A DNA stretch of 13,572 nt from an uncultured Flavobacteriia bacterium (GTDB lineage Bacteria; Bacteroidota; Bacteroidia; Flavobacteriales_D; Crocinitomicaceae). Below the pieces are notes generated by a model, which was not told where the DNA came from, did not search any database, and was given only the letters and a program-made list of their open reading frames with translations. Location of the stretch: positions 1-13,572 of the forward strand of contig CAIYXD010000458.1 of NCBI GenBank assembly GCA_903930085.1, read 5' to 3'. The translations under genes and the position numbers were made by a program. Positions 7,201 to 13,146 of the stretch are shown here, in pieces. Within the stretch, counting starts at the first letter, position 1; the number at the start of each line of letters is the position of its first letter.

Positions 7201-8526
7201 TTATTTAATTTTTTTTAATTCATCTATTTGTTTCATCTGCCCGAGGTATTTTACAAAAGCATCGATCAGCAAATCACCCTTCAAATGGTAACCGACGGAC
7301 GTAAAATGTACCATATCGCTTTGCATAAGTCCATTGTTAAACCATAACTTAGAGGATCCTAATTCCCCCATCAATCCATAAACATCCCAAACCGGCTGCT
7401 GGTATTCTTCCGCTAATTCTATAATTACTTCCCGCTGACGCGCAATATTTCTATTTAAATACTTTCTATGGTAATACGAATCATTTGGAACAGTAAGTAG
7501 TATTGCACATTTGGGATTAGCCTTCAAAACAATTTTCATCATTTTCTCCAAATTTCGCTTGTAAACTTGTGGGTCAAATCTGTCGAAAGGAACATTTGCA
7601 TCATTTGTTCCAACGGAAAAAGTGAAAAAGTCTGGAGGATATGCAGTTAATTGTTCTTCAAAATTTTCATTCGCCAAGTAGGTGTAGAGTCCTGCGCCAT
7701 TGATTCCTATAGAGGTGTACGAAATTCCAGGATCGCTATTCATGAATTGAAAACCATAAATCTCTAAGCCTAAAACTTCTTCTGTATTTCTAGAGAATTG
7801 AAGGTCTAAGGTGTCAATTAAATCGGTGAAATAAACATCGGTATACCCAATTTCCAAATTATGTTCCACCCGATTCACTAATAATTCAGCTTCACCAAAC
7901 TGCAAATCAAATGGCAATTCTCCTTTATTGTGGTAAATACGAATACTAGAAAATGGCGGTTTTACATTCGATTTGTCGTGTCTGAAATAAATAGTAATAA
8001 GCGAATCCCTGCAACTTAATGCTGCTCCCATCAGTCCATAATCAATAGTTTCTGGTCGTTGGCTGATACTTCGGTATGCTGTCCAATGGTTTGGAGAGGA
8101 AAAAAAATAATTCGCGGGATTATTGGTGTTCGCCAAATCAAAAGGAAATACAATTCCACGTTCGCCCGAGATATCTGACCAGTTGGATTGTAAAAAACTT
8201 CGGAAATCATGTGAATAAATATCCGCTTGAATGTGCGAACCTCCAAGATGGTAGAAATTTAATTTTCTATCTTTTTGATTCACCATCGCATTGAACTCGT
8301 GGTAGAAATGTTCCCAATTTGGACTTTTAGCATTGAAAAATTGAAAATTATTTTTTTCCATTGCCATAAATGGATACCGACTTCCAATAGCAGAATCTAA
8401 AATAGCATAATCCGAAAAGCAATACACATTAAGCGAGTCGGAAATTGGCTCGTTTTCATTCTCCTGTGCCTTGAAAGAAAAGACCAGTGAAAGAAACAGT
8501 AGAAAACCAATTGCTTTAAGAATCAA
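7201..8526 (-). CDS. Exported SGNH/GDSL-type hydrolase or acetyltransferase partner of the MBOAT protein
   Basis: A 441-residue exported protein with a signal peptide, MILKAIGFLLFLSLVFSFKA, probably cleaved at about residue 20. SGNH blocks are in order: HLGGSHIQAD (93-102) with nucleophile Ser97, SIGINGAG (272-279), FSVGTND (303-309) with Asn308, and SDMVHFTSVGY (403-413) with Asp404 and His407. The triad and oxyanion residues are thus present, but block I reads GGS rather than GDS. About 180 residues between blocks I and II form an inserted, probably beta-rich region. The start is inferred as TTG (8526): no ATG lies between the upstream stop (8539-8541) and the signal peptide, and ATT is the only nearby alternative. 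Lying between a second SGNH gene and the MBOAT gene, it probably completes acyl transfer to, or trims, an envelope glycan. An independent esterase role remains possible. Confidence 0.85.
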   Translation of the reverse strand: MILKAIGFLLFLSLVFSFKAQENENEPISDSLNVYCFSDYAILDSAIGSRYPFMAMEKNNFQFFNAKSPNWEHFYHEFNAMVNQKDRKLNFYHLGGSHIQADIYSHDFRSFLQSNWSDISGERGIVFPFDLANTNNPANYFFSSPNHWTAYRSISQRPETIDYGLMGAALSCRDSLITIYFRHDKSNVKPPFSSIRIYHNKGELPFDLQFGEAELLVNRVEHNLEIGYTDVYFTDLIDTLDLQFSRNTEEVLGLEIYGFQFMNSDPGISYTSIGINGAGLYTYLANENFEEQLTAYPPDFFTFSVGTNDANVPFDRFDPQVYKRNLEKMMKIVLKANPKCAILLTVPNDSYYHRKYLNRNIARQREVIIELAEEYQQPVWDVYGLMGELGSSKLWFNNGLMQSDMVHFTSVGYHLKGDLLIDAFVKYLGQMKQIDELKKIK

Positions 8527-8538
8527 AATGCACGGAAT

Positions 8539-10011
8539 TTATTGGATTGTTTTTAATTCCCATTTTGCAAATTCTGCTGCAAATGCATCAAAGAAAAGTT
8601 GGGAAATAATACTTGCTCCTTGGTTGCTGAAGTGAATGTAATCTTTTCCAGCAAGTCCTTTTTCTACCCATGAAGGCATTGAGTTTTTACCGCCCATAGC
8701 AGAATAAAGATCCCAATAACCGCCACCAACTTCCAGTGTGACTTTTTTCATTTGCGCAACGCAATAGGATAAATAAGGATAACTTACAAAAACACCATTT
8801 TCTAATTTTGACATATCGCTGGGCCCAATAACCACTATTGCAGCAGATGGACGTAATTTCTTAATCGTGTTTAATTGACTTTTAAAGGAGTATACATACG
8901 ATCTAACAGAACTGCTGTCTTTAAAGAATGGGACAGAGTTTCCGCCAAATTGCATTAGAATCAGTTCTGTGTTTAATTCCGCATACATTTTTGACAAAAG
9001 ACTTTGATCCATTGATCCAAAAATAAATCCGCTAGAACCACGCATGCCGATATTACTCACTTGCACGCCAAAATCACCTTCCAAGGAAAAACCACTGATT
9101 GTAGGACTTACAGCAGCAGAAAAGACAAATTTTAGTTTTCCTGGAGTTGTTGGGAAATTTAAGTCCATGGAATGCGCTTTTCCATCTTTTATCAAGCTGT
9201 CTTCGTGAATTAAATTTCCATTTTGGAATACTTTAACCAAACAAGGTTTGTAGCAGCTGTTGTAATACATGGAAACATTATTGTACTCACGGGCTCTGGA
9301 ATACGAACTTTTTCCCGGTGCAATTTCAATCCAAGCTTCTTTTAGTGTTGATTCCCGCTGCAATCCTGCACTATCCAATTCTGGAGAGAAACGAGCTGCA
9401 GATCCCATCGACCCATACTTTCTGTTTTTCAGTTTATTACCACCAAAACAAGTGTAACGCGTGAAATTATCCGAATAAGTTTGCGTAAAAGTGAAGGTGT
9501 TGTATACATTCATCGCTGGAATTAGTCCAGGTCCATTTCCGCCAAATTGATTTTGAATTCGCTGGCGAATATAGGCAGTCATCCGATCGCCTTCAATCTG
9601 TGAATCGCCATAATGTAAAATGTGTAACTTTTTTTTGTCATTCGCTACATTCTGTAACTTATGGAAGAAGGCATGAAGGTTGCTTAAACCAGTTTCATTT
9701 AAATGTATTTCTGTCGCACTTTCGGAAGATAACGTTCCTCCATTTGGCGCACCCATGTTTCCATTGGATACGCTGCTGTGCTTCATTAACGTATCGATTT
9801 CAATACTACTCGTGTCTACTTTTGAAACGAGTGTTGTAATATCTTTCTTTATTTGTTCCGTAGGGTGCCATAAACTTTCCTTACCTAGAAAATTAATGTT
9901 AAGTCCGGCAATATTCCACCCGTTTTTTGGCACATACAATGCGATTGGCAGCAGAATGAGTAAAATACCTAACACGAAAGCTAGGACTTGGATTGGCTTT
10001 ATTTCTTTCAA
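8539..10011 (-). CDS. Membrane-anchored SGNH hydrolase-like protein, first gene of the O-acylation operon
   Basis: A 490-residue protein with one N-terminal membrane segment (about residues 7-27, preceded by MKEIK), predicting a cytoplasmic N-terminus and a periplasmic catalytic domain. Residues 50-125 look like a polar linker. SGNH motifs follow: ILHYGDSQIEGDR (131-143) with Ser137, IGMRGSSG (321-328), LMQFGGNSVP (352-361) in the block III position where GxND is usual, and KDYIHFSNQG (456-465) with Asp457 and His460. GDSQIEGDR resembles the block I of bacterial proteins paired with MBOAT acyltransferases. No ATG starts the frame; TTG at 10011 is the best start, since only ATT or ATA codons lie between it and an in-frame stop upstream, and a -7 element lies 20-27 bases upstream. 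Its stop is 12 bases from the next gene. A role as the AlgJ- or PatB-like periplasmic transferase is inferred. Confidence 0.83.
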   Translation of the reverse strand: MKEIKPIQVLAFVLGILLILLPIALYVPKNGWNIAGLNINFLGKESLWHPTEQIKKDITTLVSKVDTSSIEIDTLMKHSSVSNGNMGAPNGGTLSSESATEIHLNETGLSNLHAFFHKLQNVANDKKKLHILHYGDSQIEGDRMTAYIRQRIQNQFGGNGPGLIPAMNVYNTFTFTQTYSDNFTRYTCFGGNKLKNRKYGSMGSAARFSPELDSAGLQRESTLKEAWIEIAPGKSSYSRAREYNNVSMYYNSCYKPCLVKVFQNGNLIHEDSLIKDGKAHSMDLNFPTTPGKLKFVFSAAVSPTISGFSLEGDFGVQVSNIGMRGSSGFIFGSMDQSLLSKMYAELNTELILMQFGGNSVPFFKDSSSVRSYVYSFKSQLNTIKKLRPSAAIVVIGPSDMSKLENGVFVSYPYLSYCVAQMKKVTLEVGGGYWDLYSAMGGKNSMPSWVEKGLAGKDYIHFSNQGASIISQLFFDAFAAEFAKWELKTIQ

Positions 10012-10030
10012 TATAATTCGTTTAATACTG

Positions 10031-10038
10031 CAAATTTA
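10031..10038 (-). promoter_or_regulatory. Bacteroidota -7 element for the SGNH-SGNH-MBOAT operon
   Basis: On the minus strand the bases read TAAATTTG, an exact fit to TAnnTTTG. This places the transcription start near 10025, about 14 bases before the TTG start codon, giving a short leader and supporting the chosen start. No -33 TTG is obvious upstream. Confidence 0.5.
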
Positions 10039-10230
10039 AGGAACTCATTCAGGAAATTTAGCGATTGTATTGAAAATTGTCAACAATTCAACTGGAAGGA
10101 TTTTTTTAAAAAATAATTCTGATTTAAATGCACAACTTAAAACAGGAACGAATAACATAATTTCAAGACCTTTTTTAAGGTTTTCAATTTTTTTGAATGT
10201 CAACTTTTCACACTCCTACTGCAGTTCGCT

Positions 10231-10241
10231 GACATCCTGTC
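10231..10241. promoter_or_regulatory. Inverted repeat at the -33 position of the grpE promoter
   Basis: GACA-TCC-TGTC is a perfect 4+4 inverted repeat with a 3-base spacer. It lies where the -33 element of the grpE promoter should be: CTG at 10237-10239 is 21 bases before the -7 motif. It may be a stress-response regulator site or part of an unusual -33. The repeat is short, so chance is possible. Confidence 0.3.
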
Positions 10242-10260
10242 CGAATTAGAATATTGGCAG

Positions 10261-10268
10261 TATCTTTG
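10261..10268 (+). promoter_or_regulatory. Bacteroidota -7 promoter element for grpE-dnaJ
   Basis: TATCTTTG exactly matches TAnnTTTG and is the same octamer as before dusB. It lies 29 bases before the grpE ATG, implying an untranslated leader of roughly 20-25 bases. It probably drives both grpE and dnaJ. Confidence 0.65.
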
Positions 10269-10297
10269 ACAAGCCACAATTACTAAAATCGCGAACA

Positions 10298-10846
10298 ATG
10301 GCAGAGAAAAAAGAAATGCATAATCCAGAAGACGAAAACGTGAAAAACGAAAACGAAGTTGTTGCTGAAACAACTACCGATGAACAACCAGAAGAAAAAA
10401 GCGAGCCCACTCCAGAAGAAAAATACGCAGAATTGAATGATCGTTTTCTTCGTTTGTATGCCGAATTCGATAATTATAGAAAACGGACAAATAAGGAACG
10501 TGTTGATTTGATTAGTACTGCAAATGCTGGAATTCTTGTCGATTTACTACCTGTTTTGGACGATTTCGAGCGCGCAATTTTAAACAATGAAACTGCCGAA
10601 GAAATAAATGGTGTTAAGGAAGGTTTCAATTTGATTTTCACTAAATTCAAAAATAATTTAGAATCCAAAGGTTTGAAAGCTATGGAGGCAAAAGGTAAAC
10701 CATTTGACAGCGAATTGCACGAAGCAATTGCCAACGTTCCCGCTCCTTCTAATAAAGAAAAAGGAAAAGTTATCGAGGACGTTGAAAAAGGATATTATTT
10801 GAACGATAAAGTAGTCCGTTTCGCGAAAGTAGTTGTTGGTCAATAA
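10298..10846 (+). CDS. grpE: Nucleotide exchange factor GrpE (Hsp70 cochaperone)
   Basis: A 182-residue cytoplasmic protein that releases ADP from DnaK so that bound substrate can leave. The first 40 or so residues are highly acidic and probably disordered. A long helix follows (about 41-100) containing the family block RLYAEFDNYRKRTNKER (52-68) and LLPVLDDFERAI (83-94). The C-terminal beta-wing domain contains GKPFDSELHEAIANVP (133-148) and VIEDVEKGYYLNDKVVRFAKVVV (158-180), the standard GrpE ending. Length and order match bacterial GrpE. The ATG at 10298 follows the -7 element at a normal distance. dnaJ begins 57 bases after its stop, forming a grpE-dnaJ pair; dnaK must be encoded elsewhere, which is usual in Bacteroidota. 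Confidence 0.96.
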   Translation: MAEKKEMHNPEDENVKNENEVVAETTTDEQPEEKSEPTPEEKYAELNDRFLRLYAEFDNYRKRTNKERVDLISTANAGILVDLLPVLDDFERAILNNETAEEINGVKEGFNLIFTKFKNNLESKGLKAMEAKGKPFDSELHEAIANVPAPSNKEKGKVIEDVEKGYYLNDKVVRFAKVVVGQ

Positions 10847-10852
10847 ATTTAT

Positions 10853-10876
10853 GCAGAATAAATTTTGAAATTCTGC
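10853..10876 (+). other. Intergenic hairpin between grpE and dnaJ
   Basis: GCAGAAT (10853-10859) and ATTCTGC (10870-10876) form a perfect 7-base-pair stem around a 10-base AT-rich loop, starting seven bases after the grpE stop. No T tract follows (the next bases are CCCACAC), so it is not an ordinary terminator. It could stabilise an RNA end or set the grpE/dnaJ expression ratio. Confidence 0.45.
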
Positions 10877-10903
10877 CCCACACATATTAAAATCCCATAG
10901 GGA

Positions 10904-12031
10904 ATGAGTCAAAAAAGAGATTTTTACGAAATATTAGGTGTTTCCAAAAATGCAGACGAAGCGGAGATTAAAAAAGCGTACCGCAAATTAGCGTTGAAAT
11001 ACCATCCTGACAAAAATCCGGATGATGCATCTGCGGAAGAAAAATTCAAGGAAGCAGCAGAAGCATACGAAATTCTAAGCAATAATGAAAAACGCTCTAA
11101 ATATGATCGTTTTGGACATTCCGGAGTTGGCGGTCAAAGCGGTTTTGGCGGCGGCGGCGGCATGAACATGGATGACATTTTCTCACAGTTTGGCGATGTT
11201 TTTGGCGGTGCTTTCGGTGGCGGAGGTAGCTTTGGTGGAAGTAGAGGGAATGGCGGAAGTAGAACCGTGAAAGGAACTAACTTACGCGTAAAAATGAAAT
11301 TGACACTGGAGGAAATTTCGGAAGGTGTAAAAAAGAAAATAAAAGTCAACAAACTCGTTAATGCAGAAGGCGTAACGTATAAGTCGTGCCAAACGTGTAA
11401 CGGAAGTGGACGCGTCACCCGGGTTGCGCAAACATTTCTTGGCGCAATGCAAACGCAATCGGTTTGTCCTTCTTGTCAGGGAGCAGGAAAAATGATCGAT
11501 AAAAAACCTGCAGATTCCGATCCTCAAGGTTTAAAACGACAAGAAGAAGTTATTGAGATTGAAATTCCAGCAGGTGTAGAAGAAGGAATGCAATTAAGCG
11601 TAACCGGTAAAGGAAATGCCGGGCCTTTCAATGGCGTTCCAGGAGATTTAATCGTTTTGATTGAAGAAACGGAACATCCAGAATTGAAGCGCGATGGCGA
11701 TAATTTACACTACGAAGCGTATGTGAATTTTGTGGATGCTGTAATCGGTGAATCCATTGAAATCCCTACTGTAAGCGGAAAAGCTAAAATAAAAGTGGAG
11801 CCTGGAACGCAAAGCGGCAAGGTTTTGAGACTGAAAGGAAAAGGAATTCCGCATTTACAGCGCCATGGACAAGGTGATTTATTTGTGCATATCAATGTTT
11901 GGACACCGAAAAAAGTTTCGAAAGAAGAACGAGAAATGCTCGAAAAAATGAAAAATAGCGAAAACTTTAAACCTAGTCCGGATAAAAATGATAAAAGCTT
12001 TTTTTCCAGAATGAAGGATATGTTTCAATAA
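10904..12031 (+). CDS. dnaJ: Chaperone protein DnaJ (Hsp40), with a reduced zinc domain
   Basis: A 375-residue cochaperone that delivers unfolded proteins to DnaK and stimulates its ATPase. The J domain spans about 5-70, with the essential HPD tripeptide at 34-36 in LKYHPDKNP. A Gly/Phe-rich region follows (about 71-120), including MNMDDIFSQFGDVFGG. The central domain keeps only two CxxCxGxG repeats, CQTCNGSG (Cys162, Cys165) and CPSCQGAG (Cys188, Cys191). Motif 1 is replaced by the stretch around VNAEGVTYK and motif 4 by DKKPADSDPQG. In canonical DnaJ, motifs 1 and 4 make zinc site I and motifs 2 and 3 make zinc site II, so this protein should bind one zinc, at site II. The C-terminal substrate-binding and dimerisation domains are complete through VWTPKKVSKEE and FFSRMKDMFQ. 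It is the second gene after grpE. Confidence 0.96.
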   Translation: MSQKRDFYEILGVSKNADEAEIKKAYRKLALKYHPDKNPDDASAEEKFKEAAEAYEILSNNEKRSKYDRFGHSGVGGQSGFGGGGGMNMDDIFSQFGDVFGGAFGGGGSFGGSRGNGGSRTVKGTNLRVKMKLTLEEISEGVKKKIKVNKLVNAEGVTYKSCQTCNGSGRVTRVAQTFLGAMQTQSVCPSCQGAGKMIDKKPADSDPQGLKRQEEVIEIEIPAGVEEGMQLSVTGKGNAGPFNGVPGDLIVLIEETEHPELKRDGDNLHYEAYVNFVDAVIGESIEIPTVSGKAKIKVEPGTQSGKVLRLKGKGIPHLQRHGQGDLFVHINVWTPKKVSKEEREMLEKMKNSENFKPSPDKNDKSFFSRMKDMFQ

Positions 12032-12067
12032 GATTTTAAATGGATGGTGGGATTAAGTTTAAAATGC

Positions 12068-12075
12068 TAACTTTA
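12068..12075 (+). promoter_or_regulatory. Possible -7 element for the CPBP protease gene
   Basis: TAACTTTA matches TAnnTTTG at seven of eight positions (final A for G). It ends four bases before the ATG, exactly the spacing seen at dusB, suggesting a separate transcript that is leaderless or nearly so. Read-through from dnaJ, 48 bases upstream, is equally plausible. Confidence 0.3.
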
Positions 12076-12079
12076 TCTC

Positions 12080-12997
12080 ATGTCTTTCTTACAAAACGCA
12101 AATAAAGGAAACAATAATATTTCCATTTATATCTTAACCATTGCGATGGTTATAATCGCCTACATGCTAGTTGGGCCAATCCCATTGATTGCGGAACTTA
12201 CTATTTTTTCGGAAGTAGGAAAAGACCTTCAACTAGAAAACTCTATCAATTTTGCTAATTATCTAGGCAAAAACAAATTTTTAGTATACATTATTGTTCC
12301 ATTTATTTTTACCTTGATAACCCTATTACTTGCTGTTAAATTCTTGCATAAAAGGCCAATTCTATCTGTTATTACCAATAGAACAAGATTTGACTGGAAA
12401 CGATTTTTTACGATGTTTTTCATTTGGGGAACGGTGATGGCTCTTTTCTTGGTGATAAGCATATTTTCAAATGCTTCCATTACACTGAATTTTAATGCAG
12501 CAACTTTTTTTCCATTGCTATTAATTTCATTCTTTTTAATGCCATTGCAAGCAGCTTGCGAAGAAGTTTTATTTCGAGGTTATTTATTTCAAGGATTTGG
12601 ACAATTGTATAAAAAAGGCTGGATAAGTGTTGTTTTGACCGGATTGCTTTTTGGCTTGCTGCACAGCGCAAATCCAGAAGTGGAAACGCTGGGGTATGGC
12701 GTAATGGTCTATTACATTGGAACTGGAATATTTCTTGGTTTATTGACATTGATGGATGACGGCTTGGAATTATCCATGGGCTACCACGTTGTAAATAATA
12801 TTTTTGCAGCTTTGATTTTAACGAATGAATGGCAAGCTTTTCAGACCGATGCACTTTTTATGGATCACAGTAAGCCAACGTTTGGCTGGGATAGTTTAGT
12901 TACAATTCTTATCATTCAACCACTATTTCTGCTGTTGTTTTCAAAAGTTTACGGTTGGAAAAACTGGAAAGAAAAATTATTTAGCAAAGCTAACTAG
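12080..12997 (+). CDS. CPBP family intramembrane glutamic endopeptidase (Abi/CAAX-protease-like)
   Basis: A 305-residue membrane protein with hydrophobic segments near 16-40, 66-88, 109-130, 142-158, 182-196, 205-226 and 270-290. The family's catalytic motifs lie in the membrane: EEVLFRGYLFQGF (161-173) giving Glu161, Glu162 and Arg166 of EExxxR; FGLLHSANP (191-199) with His195; and HVVNN (236-240), fitting HxxxN. These are the active-site residues of CPBP proteases, relatives of eukaryotic CAAX protease Rce1. Bacterial members act in protein maturation, bacteriocin immunity or membrane regulation, and the substrate here cannot be deduced. The ATG at 12080 leaves a natural N-terminus before the first membrane segment. 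It follows dnaJ by 48 bases; whether it belongs to the heat-shock operon is undecided. Confidence 0.92.
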   Translation: MSFLQNANKGNNNISIYILTIAMVIIAYMLVGPIPLIAELTIFSEVGKDLQLENSINFANYLGKNKFLVYIIVPFIFTLITLLLAVKFLHKRPILSVITNRTRFDWKRFFTMFFIWGTVMALFLVISIFSNASITLNFNAATFFPLLLISFFLMPLQAACEEVLFRGYLFQGFGQLYKKGWISVVLTGLLFGLLHSANPEVETLGYGVMVYYIGTGIFLGLLTLMDDGLELSMGYHVVNNIFAALILTNEWQAFQTDALFMDHSKPTFGWDSLVTILIIQPLFLLLFSKVYGWKNWKEKLFSKAN

Positions 12998-13035
12998 GTC
13001 GCAAAATAAAAAAACGAAACTTACATTTGAATTTT

Positions 13036-13064
13036 CGTAATATTTTACGTTCGTATTTTTTTTT
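13036..13064 (+). terminator. Possible weak terminator after the CPBP protease gene
   Basis: CGTAA (13036-13040) and TTACG (13045-13049) form a perfect 5-base-pair stem with loop TATT. Six bases later come nine consecutive T (13056-13064). The stem is short and AT-rich and the T run is not directly attached, so this is a tentative call. Confidence 0.35.
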
Positions 13065-13146
13065 GATTCGATTTCTGCTTTCTTTGGCGCCTACATACTA
13101 ATCCGTTAAAACATTTTTAGTAGTTTAGCCTTTTCAAAGTATTCCC

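Larger units (their letters stand above)
10012..10297. other. Divergent intergenic region between the O-acylation operon and grpE
   Basis: This 286-base region holds both outward promoters (10031-10038 minus, 10261-10268 plus). Between them it is AT-rich with homopolymer T tracts and a small perfect hairpin, ACCTT-TTTT-AAGGT, near 10170-10183, followed by more T. That hairpin resembles a weak terminator, but no plus-strand gene ends just upstream. No open frame here looks like a gene. Confidence 0.5.

Noticed and set aside
8524..8541. Read-through of the TAA to fuse the two SGNH proteins
   Set aside because: The second protein begins with its own signal peptide, so a fusion would put a secretion signal in the middle of a periplasmic protein. 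Two separate genes are simpler.
9680..10039. Plus-strand 119-residue open frame opposite the first SGNH gene
   Set aside because: It mirrors the antisense of a real gene including its membrane segment, runs over the promoter of that gene, and resembles no protein family.
10170..10190. Hairpin plus T tract resembling a terminator in the divergent promoter region
   Set aside because: No plus-strand gene ends upstream of it and its stem is only five base pairs; more likely a consequence of A/T tracts.
11146..11161. GGC-type tandem repeat
   Set aside because: It encodes the Gly-rich linker of DnaJ and needs no separate explanation.
12492..12854. Minus-strand 120-residue open frame inside the CPBP protease gene
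   Set aside because: It overlaps the catalytic motifs of the real gene on the other strand and has no domain of its own.
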